A stretch of 64,000 bases of DNA from Streptomyces violens. Lineage in GTDB: Bacteria > Actinomycetota > Actinomycetes > Streptomycetales > Streptomycetaceae. The position numbers and the translations under genes were made by a program. How positions within the stretch are numbered: the first letter of the stretch is position 1; every line of letters begins with the position of its first letter. Below, in pieces: positions 10,450 through 18,214 of this stretch. Location: positions 186,001-250,000 of the forward strand of contig NZ_JOBH01000004.1 in assembly GCF_000717745.1 (NCBI RefSeq). Direction: 5' to 3'. The notes beneath the pieces were generated by a model. It was given only the letters and a program-made list of their open reading frames with translations, ran no database searches and was not told the origin of the DNA.

Positions 10450-10468
10450 CCCGCCCGGGCCGGGCGGG
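10450..10468 (+). terminator. GC hairpin after regulator gene
   Basis: CCCGCCC (10450-10456) pairs with GGGCGGG (10462-10468) across a 5-base loop, 15 bases after the stop codon. There is no T-run, as is usual in Streptomyces. Confidence 0.5.
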
Positions 10469-10489
10469 GCCCATCCTTCCGATCGCGAT

Positions 10490-10591
10490 GCTCGACGCGC
10501 CGGCGGCATGCTGGTGAGCCCGGCAGACAGTCGAGTCCACGCCGACCATGGACCAGTCGATCCCTCCCTCGGCGTCCGCGACAGCCTGAAG
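10490..10591 (-). pseudogene. IS5-family transposase fragment
   Basis: Read on the minus strand, about 32 codons give a sequence including QAVADAEGGIDWSMVGVD and then STVCRAHQHAAGA. This is the segment around the first catalytic Asp of IS4/IS5-type DDE transposases (the D-S-T-x-x-R-A-H-Q-H-A-A-G signature). No start codon or upstream N-terminal region remains: the fragment is separated from the inverted repeat by only about 10 bases. The frame degenerates downstream. It is a non-functional relic marking past insertion. Confidence 0.75.
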
Positions 10592-10616
10592 GGCCCACCG
10601 ACTCGCCAGACACGCC

Positions 10617-11468
10617 CTAGGGCGTGTAGGGACGGGCTTCGTGCCGGCGCTGGGTGGCGTGGAGGGAGCCGAGCAGATGGAGGGACTGGGCGCTGGGGGT
10701 TCCTGGCTCGGCGTGGTAGATGACGAGCTGCTGGCCGGGAGCGTCGCGTACGTCGAAAGCCTGGTAGGTGAGGGTCAGCGGGCCGACGTCCGGATGGTGG
10801 AGGTGCTTGGCGTCCTGGCTCTTGCCGCGCACGGTGTGGGCGTTCCAGAGGCGGGTGAAGTCCGCGCTGTGCTCGGTGAGTGTGCGGACGAGTTCGCGCA
10901 GCCGTGGGTTGTCCGGCGCGAACCCGGCTGCCGCACGCAGGTTGGCGACGGTGGCCTGGGCCGCCCGGTCCCAGTCCGCGTAGAAGTGCCGGCCCGCGGG
11001 ATCGAGGAAGGTCATACGGGCCAGGTTGTCCGCCGGGCCGAACGGGGCGTAGAGGGCATCGGCCAGAGCGTTGGCGGCGAGGAGGTCCAGGGTCCGGTTC
11101 ATGACGAATGCCGGGGTGTTCGGGTAGCCGTCCATCAACTGGCGCAGCGCGGGGCTGACCTGCTCGACGGCGTGTACCGAGGTCCGGTCGTCCGGTGCGA
11201 CCCCTGCCAGCCGGTACAGGTGTGCCCGGGCATCCGCGTCGAGGCGCAGCGCGCGGCTCAGTGCGTCGAGTACCTGGGATGAGGGGTTGCGCTCGCGCCC
11301 CTGTTCCAGGCGGGTGTAGTAGTCGGCGTTCACCCCGGCCAGGACGGCGACCTCTTCACGGCGCAGTCCGGCGACTCTGCGGGTCCCGTAACTCGCCATG
11401 CCGACGTCCTCCGGCTGCAGGCCGGCGCGGCGTGCGCGCAGGAAGTCTCCGAGGTGGTTGTCGTCCAT
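10617..11468 (-). CDS. XRE-family regulator with MmyB-like ligand-binding domain
   Basis: 283 residues. The N-terminal helix-turn-helix (about residues 4-70) contains RRVAGLRREEVAVLAGVNADYYTRLEQGRE. The remainder matches the MmyB-type ligand-binding fold seen in Streptomyces regulators that often control a neighbouring dehydrogenase or transporter. A TAGCCT element lies just before the ATG and there is no Shine-Dalgarno, so the mRNA may be leaderless. It is divergent from an MFS-SDR operon, which is the likely target. The TAG stop lies inside the palindrome at 10610-10627, so the insertion-like element now supplies the gene's end. Confidence 0.9.
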   Translation of the reverse strand: MDDNHLGDFLRARRAGLQPEDVGMASYGTRRVAGLRREEVAVLAGVNADYYTRLEQGRERNPSSQVLDALSRALRLDADARAHLYRLAGVAPDDRTSVHAVEQVSPALRQLMDGYPNTPAFVMNRTLDLLAANALADALYAPFGPADNLARMTFLDPAGRHFYADWDRAAQATVANLRAAAGFAPDNPRLRELVRTLTEHSADFTRLWNAHTVRGKSQDAKHLHHPDVGPLTLTYQAFDVRDAPGQQLVIYHAEPGTPSAQSLHLLGSLHATQRRHEARPYTP

Positions 11469-11576
11469 GCGGCCAGGCTAGGCGGTGGCTCGGTGCGTTG
11501 CCCGGGTGTGCTGCACCCAGGCAGGACGGGTCCTGGTTGACGGCCGCTGACCTGCGCAGACTCGGTCGAGCGGAGC

Positions 11577-11616
11577 ATCCCGAAGGTTCCCGAAGGTTCC
11601 CGAAGGTTCCCGAAGG
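11577..11616. repeat. Four tandem 10-bp units (TTCCCGAAGG)
   Basis: Units at 11577, 11587, 11597 and 11607; the first has one change (ATCCCGAAGG). Each holds the small dyad TTC-CC-GAA, repeating about once per helical turn. The block sits between the XRE regulator and the MFS gene, 55 bases before the MFS start, a natural operator position. Confidence 0.8.
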
Positions 11617-11671
11617 TGAAGCTCCGCCCCGACACGTACCGCCGGAACACGCACGAGCAGAGAGCAACCCG

Positions 11672-13174
11672 ATGACGACGACGCCGCCGCGAACCGATGC
11701 ATCCGATCCACCGCATGGCACCTCGACCTCTATGGCTACCTCCACCTCCACTTCCCCCTCCGCCGCCGACGGCGCGGTGCCGAAGGCGCCGACCGCACCC
11801 GGCCCCCTGGCACTACTGGTCCTGTGCGCCGCCCACTTCATGGACGCCATCGATCTGTCCGACGTGGGCGTGGCCCTGCCCGCCATCCAGCACGACCTGG
11901 GCATGACGTCGGCCTCCCTGCAGTGGATCGTCTCCGCCTATGCGCTCGGCTACGGCGGGTTCCTGCTGCTGGGCGGCAGGGCAGCCGATCTGCTCGGCCG
12001 ACGGCGCACCTTCCTGGCCGCCGTCGCCGTGTTCGCCGTGGTGAGCGTGCTGGGCGCCATCGCCCCGAACGGCGGCCTGCTGATCGCGGCCCGCCTGGTC
12101 AAGGGTGTTGCCGCGGGCTTTCTCGCCCCGGCGGCGCTCTCCCTCATCACCACCGGCTGGCCGGAAGGCCCGCAGCGTGGCCGCGCCCTGGGCTGGTACG
12201 CCACCGCCGGTGCCAGTGGCTTCGTCAGCGGCCTCGTCCTCGGCGGTGTGCTCACCGAGATGTCCTGGCGGCTGGTCTTCGTGCTGCCGGTGCCCATCGC
12301 CATGGCGGCGCTCATCGCCGGACGCCGTCTCCTTCCAGCGGATCCTCCTTCGCCCATGCGGGACAAGACCGATGTACCGGGCGCCCTCACCGCGACCGGT
12401 GGCCTCGTGGCCTTGGTTTACGCCATCGCGCAGGCGCCGGAACACGGCTGGGGATCCGTCCGTACCGTCATCCTGTTCGCCGCGGCAGCTCTGCTCCTCG
12501 CCCTGTTCCTCGGCATCGAGGCGAGGGCCGAACGCCCTCTGGTACCACTGTCGTTCCTGACCCGGCGCAGGACCGCGGGAACGAATCTGACCATCTTCGC
12601 GATGTGGGGCGCCTACACCTCCTTCGCGTTCCTCGCCACGCTGTACCTCCAGAACGTGCTGCACTGGACGCCGCTGCAGACCGCCGGCGCCTTCGTCCCC
12701 CTCGGCCTCGTCAACGGCGCGCTGGCGCCTTTCGCGGGACGGCTCGCGGCGCGGTTCGGCGCCCACCGGATGATCGCGGCCGGCATGCTGCTGCTGGCGC
12801 TGTCCTACGCGCTGTTCTTCCGCATCGGACCCGACGCCTCCTTCCTCTCCGTGGTCCTGCCCGTCATGGTCCTCAACGGGCTCGGCACCGCGGCGACCTT
12901 CCCCGCCCTGAACATGAGCGCGGTGGCCGGTGTGCCCGATCGGGACCAGGGTCTGGCCGGCGCGCTGCTCAACACCTCCATGCAGATCGGCGGCGCTGTG
13001 GTCCTCGCGGTCGTCACCGCGGTGGTCGAGGCCGGGCAGCAGGCGAACGGCGGCGGTGACCCTCTCGCCGGCTACGCCCCCGGTACCGGCGTCATCGTCG
13101 CCGCCGTACTCGCCGGCCTGAGCGCCACGCTCCTCATCCGGCACCGCCGCCCCTACGAAAGGAACGCAACGTGA
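11672..13174 (+). CDS. MFS drug exporter, DHA2 (14-TM) type
   Basis: 500 residues from ATG 11672. After a Ser/Thr-rich 45-residue N tail comes a 14-helix EmrB/QacA-like permease. The motif-A loop is GGRAADLLGRRRTFL between helices 2 and 3, and a motif-C-like glycine-rich stretch (GASGFVSGLVLGG) marks an antiporter. Such proteins expel drugs or small metabolites in exchange for protons. It overlaps the SDR gene by 4 bases and is divergent from the XRE regulator, suggesting a regulated resistance or export unit. The substrate is unknown. Confidence 0.92.
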   Translation: MTTTPPRTDASDPPHGTSTSMATSTSTSPSAADGAVPKAPTAPGPLALLVLCAAHFMDAIDLSDVGVALPAIQHDLGMTSASLQWIVSAYALGYGGFLLLGGRAADLLGRRRTFLAAVAVFAVVSVLGAIAPNGGLLIAARLVKGVAAGFLAPAALSLITTGWPEGPQRGRALGWYATAGASGFVSGLVLGGVLTEMSWRLVFVLPVPIAMAALIAGRRLLPADPPSPMRDKTDVPGALTATGGLVALVYAIAQAPEHGWGSVRTVILFAAAALLLALFLGIEARAERPLVPLSFLTRRRTAGTNLTIFAMWGAYTSFAFLATLYLQNVLHWTPLQTAGAFVPLGLVNGALAPFAGRLAARFGAHRMIAAGMLLLALSYALFFRIGPDASFLSVVLPVMVLNGLGTAATFPALNMSAVAGVPDRDQGLAGALLNTSMQIGGAVVLAVVTAVVEAGQQANGGGDPLAGYAPGTGVIVAAVLAGLSATLLIRHRRPYERNAT

Positions 13175-14010
13175 CCCCCATAACTCCGCCGGCCGGGATC
13201 GCCGGGATCGCCGGGATCACCGGGACCGCCGGGACCGCCGGGACCGCCGGGACCACCGAGGCCGCCGACGCCTCCGAGTTCGCCGGAAAGGTGGCCCTCG
13301 TCACCGGGGCCGCGCGTGGCGTGGGCAAGGAGACCGTGGCGCTCCTCCATGCCCGCGGCGCCCGCGTTGTCGCCGTCGACCTGCGCCCCGACGTCCGGAC
13401 CCTGCCGGACGAGTTCCCCGGCGTCCTGCCGATGACCGGCGACATCACACAGGAAGAGACCGCCGCCCGAGCGGTGCAGTCGGCCGTCGACACCTTCGGC
13501 GGACTGGACGTCCTGGTGAACAACGCCGGACGCACCCTGAACAAGCCCGTCACCGAAACCACCGCCGAGGACTGGGACGCCGTGATGGCGGTCAACGCCC
13601 GCGGCTCCTTCTTCTTCGCCCGTGAAGCCTTCCGGGCCATGAATGCCCGAGGCGGCGGAGCCATCGTCAGCACCGGCTCCTACACCTGTACCGTCGCCCT
13701 GCCCGAAGGCGCCGCCTACAGCGCGTCGAAGGGTGCTCTGGCCCAGCTGACCAAGGTGCTCGCCGTCGAGGGCGGCCCGCTGGGCATCCGCGCCAACATC
13801 GTTGCCGCAGGTGTCATCGAGACCGATTTCCTCGACACCTTCCGCACCGACAGCCGTGCGTACCTGGCGTCCTTCGCCGACGCGCAACCTCTGGGCCGGG
13901 TGGCACAGCCCGAAGAGATCGCCGAGGTCCTGTGCTTCCTCGCCTCCCCACGCGCCGCCTTCATCACAGGAGCCGTGCTCGCCGCGGACGGCGGCTTCAC
14001 CGCGGTCTAG
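13171..14010 (+). CDS. SDR-family oxidoreductase with repeat-derived N terminus
   Basis: 279 residues from GTG 13171, overlapping the MFS stop. The NAD(P)-binding motif TGAARGVGKE follows KVALV, the structural NNAG motif is present, and the catalytic YSASK with its upstream Ser (VSTGSY) is intact. It resembles 3-ketoacyl-ACP-reductase-like SDRs. The first 30 residues are unusual: Gly-Ile-Ala/Gly-Thr-Ala triplets coded by seven copies of a 9-bp unit. These precede the normal Rossmann start and probably arose by slippage. The substrate is unknown; coupling to the exporter suggests modification and export of one compound. Confidence 0.92.
   Translation: MTPITPPAGIAGIAGITGTAGTAGTAGTTEAADASEFAGKVALVTGAARGVGKETVALLHARGARVVAVDLRPDVRTLPDEFPGVLPMTGDITQEETAARAVQSAVDTFGGLDVLVNNAGRTLNKPVTETTAEDWDAVMAVNARGSFFFAREAFRAMNARGGGAIVSTGSYTCTVALPEGAAYSASKGALAQLTKVLAVEGGPLGIRANIVAAGVIETDFLDTFRTDSRAYLASFADAQPLGRVAQPEEIAEVLCFLASPRAAFITGAVLAADGGFTAV
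13195..13257 (+). repeat. Seven tandem 9-bp units inside the SDR 5' coding region
   Basis: Units of GGGATCGCC, changing to GGGACCGCC or GGGACCACC, run without interruption and in frame. They encode a flexible Gly-Ile-Ala / Gly-Thr-Ala tail. Because the unit is a multiple of three, copy number can change without breaking the gene. Confidence 0.9.
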
Positions 14011-14019
14011 GCGGTATGA

Positions 14020-14048
14020 GGGAGATCACAAAGGGCTTTGCCCCTCCC
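14020..14048. terminator. Nested hairpin between convergent genes
   Basis: CAAAG-GG-CTTTG at 14029-14040 sits inside GGGAG (14020-14024) paired with CTCCC (14044-14048). It lies between the stops of the SDR gene (+) and the TIM-barrel gene (-), so it could end both transcripts. Confidence 0.45.
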
Positions 14049-14055
14049 GGCCGCT

Positions 14056-14967
14056 TCATGCCCGGCCCGGAGGCGGTACGCGCAGGGCGCGGAAGTAGTC
14101 GTACGAGACGTGTGCCGTGCGGACCGGGTCGGGCTGCTCGTCGCGCTCGATGACGTAGTGGTGGTGGGGCAGGCTGCGCAGGTGCGCCAGGATGCCGGGG
14201 AAGTCGACCGTCCCCTCGCCCAGGTCGGTCTCGACGCCCTCCCGCGGCACACCGTCCTTGATGTGCAGCATCGGGAAGCGCTTCTCGTACGACCGCAGAT
14301 ACGGCGCGGGGTCGACGCCCGCCCGGAGGATCCAGTACAGGTCCATCTCGAACCAGACCAGGTCGGGATCGGTCTCCGCCAGCCACACATCGAACAGCGG
14401 CCGACCGCTTTGCGGGTCGGTGTGGAACTCGTTGTCGTGGAGATGCGCGTACCAACGCAGCCCGTGGGATCTGGCGGCCTCGCCCCACCGGTTCATCTCG
14501 CGGGCCATGGCGCGGTAACCCTCGGCCGTCTGGGGGCCGTCCATGTACGACACGCCGACGTACTGCTGCCCGAGGGCAAGCGCGTTGTCGAACGTCTGCT
14601 GGGCCCGGGCGCCCCGGAAGTCGTCCGGCGCGTGATGGCTGCCGATGACCCGCAGCCCGTTCGCCTCGGCGATCCGGTGGAACTGCGCGGCGGTGCGCCC
14701 GCCGTAGGTGTACGCGGGCTCGATCTCCGCATATCCGGCCTCGGCGACCATGGCGAGGGTGCCTTCGGGGTCGGCGGCGAGCATGTCGCGCACCGTGTAG
14801 AGCTGGAAGCCGATGCGCTCCGTCGGGATGCGCCGGCCCGCGGCTCCGGCGGACGGTGCGCCGAAGGCCGGCGAGGCGTACGAACCGACGGTCAGAGCGG
14901 CGGCGGACGCGACCGCGCCCCGGAGAAAACGACGGCGACCGGCAGACTTTCCATGAGCTGAGTACAT
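14056..14967 (-). CDS. Tat-exported sugar phosphate isomerase/epimerase-like TIM barrel
   Basis: 303 residues from ATG 14967, chosen because GGGGGAC lies just upstream; GTG 14982 is the alternative. The Tat signal GRRRFLRGAVASAAALTVG is followed by an AP-endonuclease-2-type TIM barrel (RIGFQLYTVRDML, VIGSHHAPDDF, WFEMDLYWI, HIKDG). Histidine, Glu and Asp residues at strand ends fit a metal-dependent xylose-isomerase-like site. Exported members of this superfamily are commonly linked to sugar degradation, and a GH3 enzyme lies in the same window. The exact reaction is unknown. Confidence 0.88.
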   Translation of the reverse strand: MYSAHGKSAGRRRFLRGAVASAAALTVGSYASPAFGAPSAGAAGRRIPTERIGFQLYTVRDMLAADPEGTLAMVAEAGYAEIEPAYTYGGRTAAQFHRIAEANGLRVIGSHHAPDDFRGARAQQTFDNALALGQQYVGVSYMDGPQTAEGYRAMAREMNRWGEAARSHGLRWYAHLHDNEFHTDPQSGRPLFDVWLAETDPDLVWFEMDLYWILRAGVDPAPYLRSYEKRFPMLHIKDGVPREGVETDLGEGTVDFPGILAHLRSLPHHHYVIERDEQPDPVRTAHVSYDYFRALRVPPPGRA

Positions 14968-15321
14968 CTTTGTCCCCCTCACAGCGAAAGTTGACCGGAT
15001 GCTATTGAGGGCGCGTACAGCGGCACAAGACCCGTGCCGTGACCACCGTTCCGCCCGAGGGCACGAAAAACCGGCGCCGACCCGACGCAGAACTTCAATA
15101 GACTGGCGGAGCGATGACGAAAACGGGGGCAGGGGCTGTGGACACCGTGCAGGTGACGCTCAGGGGGGACCGCAAGCAAGGGGCGGCGACAGCCATCGCG
15201 TAATTTCGGACCCACCGCAGTGAGCGGAAGCGTCCCGTCGCGACGGAGGTTGTGCTGAACGCCGACCCCGGCGCCCGTCCCCGATGACTGAGCTACGAAT
15301 TCCAGTGAGGTGTGCCCGACC
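14968..15321. other. Divergent intergenic region with doubtful micro-ORF
   Basis: About 354 bases separate two divergent genes. One micro-ORF at 15114-15203 (+) would encode 29 residues (MTKTGAGAVDTVQ...), with GGAG only 3-4 bases before its ATG and an AT-richer CAATAGACT upstream. It has no recognisable family and may be a leader peptide or chance. Nothing else was seen. Confidence 0.3.
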
Positions 15322-16848
15322 ATGATCGAACCCACGAACGCCGGGGGCGTGGACTCTCCGCCCGGCAGTTCCCCCGCGCGCGCTCCCGTGCGCGCTTCCG
15401 TACTCATAGCCGTGCTGGTCGTCTCGGCCTTCGTGATGATCCTCAATGAGACGATCCTGAGCGTCGCCCTGCGCGACCTCACCGTCGACCTGGGCATCTC
15501 CACCACGACGGTGCAGTGGCTGACCAGCGGCTTCCTGCTGACCATGGCCGTGATCATCCCCATCACCGGCTTCCTGCTGGAGCGCTTCACCGCGCGCCAG
15601 GTCTTCCTGGCCTCGCTGACACTGTTCAGCGTGGGCACGCTCGTCAGCGGCCTCGCGCCCGGGTTCGGGGTGCTGATGGCCGGGCGCGTGGTGCAGGCGT
15701 GCGGCACCGCCGTCATGCTGCCGCTGCTGATGACCTCGGTGATGCGCCTCGTACCGTCCGAGAAGCGCGGCGCGACGATGGGCACGATCAGCATCGTCAT
15801 CGCGGTCGCCCCCGCCGTGGGGCCGACGGTGGGCGGTGCGGTGCTCGCCTCGCTGGGCTGGCGCTGGATGTTCTGGATCGTGCTGCCGCTCGCCGTGGCC
15901 GCGCTGGCCCTCGGGGCGGTCCTGATGCGCCTGGACAGCGAGACGCGCAAGGTGCCGCTGGACCTGCTTTCGGTACTGCTGTCCGCCGTCGGCTTCGGCG
16001 GCGTCCTCTACGGCCTGGCGACCGTCGGAGAGTCCGGCGGCGGGGAGCACGCGCTGTCGCCGTGGATCCCGATCGTGGTCGGCCTGGCGTCGCTGGGCGT
16101 GTTCGTCGTACGCCAGCTCAGCCTGCAGCGTGCGGACCGCGCCCTGCTCGACCTGCGCCCGTTCAAGACCCGTTCGTTCACTGTCGCGCTGGTCCTGTCG
16201 GCGCTGCTGTTCATGTGCCTGCTGGGCGTCGGGTCGATCATGCTGCCGCTGTACCTCCAGACCGTGCTGCACACCAGTACGTTCGTCAGCGGTCTGGCGG
16301 TCCTCCCCGGCGGGCTCCTGCTCGGCCTCCTGGGCCGCCCGGTGGGGCGGCTGTTCGACCGCTTCGGCGCCCGCCCGCTGGTGATACCGGGCGCGCTGGC
16401 CCTCGCCGTATCGATGTGGCTCTTCACCTTCCTCGGCGCCGGCTCTCCGCTGGCCGCGGTCATCGCCATCCACATCCTGCTGATGGCCGGGCTCGGGCTG
16501 ATGATGACGCCGCTGATGACCGAGTCCCTGAGCGCCCTGGACGACCACCTTCACTCCCACGGCAGCGCGATCCTCGCCACGCTTCAGCAGGTCGCGGGCG
16601 CGTTCGGCACGGCCGTCTTCGTCACCGTCGCCTCCCTGAGCACCTCCGACCCGTCGGGCGCACCGGACGCCGGCGGCCTGCGCACGGCGTTCATGGTCGC
16701 CGGAGTCATCGGTGCGCTCGCGTTCCTCGTGTCGCTGTTCATCAGCCGCACGACACGTCCCGCCCTGGTGCACTCCACCCCGGCCGCCGACAGCGAAACC
16801 GGTACGGAAGCGAAAGCGGAAGCCGACGTCGTCGGCCGCACGCCCTAG
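15322..16848 (+). CDS. MFS drug exporter, DHA2 (EmrB/QacA-like)
   Basis: 508 residues from ATG 15322; GTG 15310 lies 12 bases upstream. A 14-TM major facilitator: TM1 holds LNETILSVAL, the motif typical of DHA2 proteins (NxTIxxVAL), and a GPTVGG motif-C-like stretch follows. The C tail is acidic. It is monocistronic and divergent from the exported TIM-barrel gene, with no regulator beside it. It exports an unidentified drug or metabolite. Confidence 0.93.
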   Translation: MIEPTNAGGVDSPPGSSPARAPVRASVLIAVLVVSAFVMILNETILSVALRDLTVDLGISTTTVQWLTSGFLLTMAVIIPITGFLLERFTARQVFLASLTLFSVGTLVSGLAPGFGVLMAGRVVQACGTAVMLPLLMTSVMRLVPSEKRGATMGTISIVIAVAPAVGPTVGGAVLASLGWRWMFWIVLPLAVAALALGAVLMRLDSETRKVPLDLLSVLLSAVGFGGVLYGLATVGESGGGEHALSPWIPIVVGLASLGVFVVRQLSLQRADRALLDLRPFKTRSFTVALVLSALLFMCLLGVGSIMLPLYLQTVLHTSTFVSGLAVLPGGLLLGLLGRPVGRLFDRFGARPLVIPGALALAVSMWLFTFLGAGSPLAAVIAIHILLMAGLGLMMTPLMTESLSALDDHLHSHGSAILATLQQVAGAFGTAVFVTVASLSTSDPSGAPDAGGLRTAFMVAGVIGALAFLVSLFISRTTRPALVHSTPAADSETGTEAKAEADVVGRTP

Positions 16849-16983
16849 TAGTACGCCGCCGGGCTGACGGGGCATGGCCCCTGCTCTGCCGGGACGACGG
16901 CGAGCGGGGGCAGTCCACAGCGAACCCGTCCTGCCCCAACAAGAAAATACCTGGTCACATCGGTCATAAGCCGCCGAACAGGC

Positions 16984-16999
16984 GTACTATAAAAAGTAC
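16984..16999. promoter_or_regulatory. AT-rich dyad upstream of DUF5994 operon
   Basis: GTACT-ATAAAA-AGTAC is an unusually AT-rich palindrome in this genome, about 100 bases before the DUF5994 start. Candidate operator or promoter element; no family assigned. Confidence 0.4.
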
Positions 17000-17096
17000 C
17001 GGGAGTATTTCGCACACCAGCTTCCATGCGGGTGTCATTTCCGGCGACCACGAAAACCGGGCTGCCGACGAGCAGCCCGGGGGCAGGTCGGCAACC

Positions 17097-17675
17097 ATGA
17101 CCACCACCCTCGACCGGACCACGCCCCGCGACGTCGCCGCAGAGCTCCCGGCGCGCCTGGCGCTCACTCCGGCGACCACTCTCGCAGGCCAGCTCGACGG
17201 AGCTTGGTGGCCCTACTCACGCGACCTCGAAGCCGAGCTTCCGCCGCTCGCGGTCGCGCTCGACGAAGCCTGGGGCGGCCGCATCACACGCGTCACCGTG
17301 AACCCCACCCGTTGGCCCGTCGTCCCGCGCACGGTTCCCGTGGCCGGGCACACGCTGCACGTGGGCTGGTTCACCGAACAGCACCCCGACAAGCTGATCC
17401 TGCTCTCCTACACCATCGGCCGCTGGGACCTGCTGGTGATCCCGCCCGAGACCGAGCCCTCGGCCGCGGCCCGGCTGATGGCCGCCGCCGCGATCCCGGG
17501 CAGCGTCCTGACCGCAGGCGTGCTGATGGCGGACGAAGCCGTCATCGGGCAAGGCATCCGGGACGCCCGACGCCAGGAAGCCACCTGGGAAACCGAGGGC
17601 GGGGCCTGTATGTCCCCCGCCGGGTTCCCGATGGCCGAACGCGCCCGCCCGCTGCCCGGAAGCACCGGGAGGTGA
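17097..17675 (+). CDS. DUF5994 family protein
   Basis: 192 residues from ATG 17097. It matches the actinobacterial DUF5994 pattern: LDGAWWPYSRDLEAELPPLA near the start, then a beta-rich core (ITRVTVNPTRWP, GWFTEQHPDKLILLSYTIGRWDLLVIPPET) and a helical end. No signal peptide or membrane segment; function unknown for the family. It is the first gene of a compact operon: its TGA overlaps a GTG of the next frame, and a small membrane protein and another small protein follow. Confidence 0.88.
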   Translation: MTTTLDRTTPRDVAAELPARLALTPATTLAGQLDGAWWPYSRDLEAELPPLAVALDEAWGGRITRVTVNPTRWPVVPRTVPVAGHTLHVGWFTEQHPDKLILLSYTIGRWDLLVIPPETEPSAAARLMAAAAIPGSVLTAGVLMADEAVIGQGIRDARRQEATWETEGGACMSPAGFPMAERARPLPGSTGR

Positions 17676-17680
17676 GCGGC

Positions 17681-17890
17681 ATGGAGATCCTCGTCCTCAT
17701 CGCGGCGATCATCCTTGCGACCGGCATCGGAATGCGCGTGATCCACCTGCTCAACGCGCAGCACGACGCACGGATCGCGTCCTACCGCTTCAGTGACCCC
17801 CTGCCCAGGCCCCCCGGCCAGACAGCGGGCGAGGCGCCGCAGCCCCCGCGCCGGCTTCTCGTCCACTCCGAAGGGAACACCCCCGCATGA
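17681..17890 (+). CDS. Small single-pass membrane protein
   Basis: 69 residues from ATG 17681, chosen because GGGAGG sits 8 bases upstream; GTG 17672 would add three residues. One hydrophobic segment near the N terminus (EILVLIAAIILATGIGMRVI) is followed by a proline-rich cytoplasmic or extracytoplasmic tail. No known family. It lies between DUF5994 and an 88-residue ORF with overlapping or adjacent ends, so the three products are probably made together. Confidence 0.7.
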   Translation: MEILVLIAAIILATGIGMRVIHLLNAQHDARIASYRFSDPLPRPPGQTAGEAPQPPRRLLVHSEGNTPA

Positions 17891-18153
17891 AGTACATCGA
17901 GACCCAGCCGATGCCGTCGCTCGGACATGCCGAGGTCCGGATCGTCGCGCACACACCCGAAGCCGCCCGCGCGGTCGCGCAGGCGCTCCGCTGCCGCTTC
18001 GACGCAGCGGAACAGCGCAGCTATCCCGGCCTCGACGGCGACACCCGGCTCCACCTCACCGTGGACACGGCGACCCCCGCCCGCCCCGCCCGGTCTTGGC
18101 TGGACGCCGGCAGAACCCCCACCGGCCTCGGCGCCCACTCCGATGAGATCTGA
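17887..18153 (+). CDS. Conserved-looking small protein, third gene of DUF5994 operon
   Basis: 88 residues; its ATG overlaps the preceding stop by 4 bases, supporting translation. The first 60 residues alternate strand and helix (GHAEVRIVAHTPEAARAVAQALRCRFDAAEQRSYP, then HLTVDTATPA), suggesting a small alpha/beta fold. No family recognised. Strict coupling to the two upstream genes suggests a shared function, which is unknown. Confidence 0.7.
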   Translation: MKYIETQPMPSLGHAEVRIVAHTPEAARAVAQALRCRFDAAEQRSYPGLDGDTRLHLTVDTATPARPARSWLDAGRTPTGLGAHSDEI

Positions 18154-18214
18154 GAGCCCCTGTCTGAACCCGGTCGCAGCCCGGGCCCGGCACCTCGCCC
18201 CCGGAAGGGGCACG

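Larger units (their letters stand above)
8082..10619. mobile_element. IR-bounded segment, probable remnant of an IS5-type element
   Basis: TAGGGCGTGTCCGGCGA at 8082-8098 is matched in inverted orientation at 10603-10619 with one mismatch. Both ends are flanked by TA, compatible with the short TNA/TA target duplication of IS5-family elements. An IS5-type transposase fragment (10490-10591, minus strand) abuts the right repeat. The rest of the transposase is gone, and the interior is occupied by a 697-residue regulator gene. The right repeat continues into its mirror image, giving the perfect palindrome ACACGCCCTAGGGCGTGT at 10610-10627. Whether the regulator travelled as a passenger, or two remnants happen to flank it, cannot be decided from this sequence. 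Confidence 0.55.

Noticed and set aside
7903..10509. Long minus-strand open frame opposite the HTH-less regulator
   Set aside because: No domain, and codon third-position bias belongs to the plus strand. Only the small transposase relic at 10490-10591, in a different stretch, is real.
11577..11616. CRISPR-like array
   Set aside because: Units are 10 bp with no spacers and no cas genes nearby.
13195..13257. CRISPR or non-coding satellite
   Set aside because: 9-bp units are in frame inside an SDR gene and have no spacers.
15114..15203. 29-codon ORF as a firm gene
   Set aside because: Ribosome-binding site too close to the start, no homologue recognised, too short to show coding bias; kept only as a note on the intergenic region.
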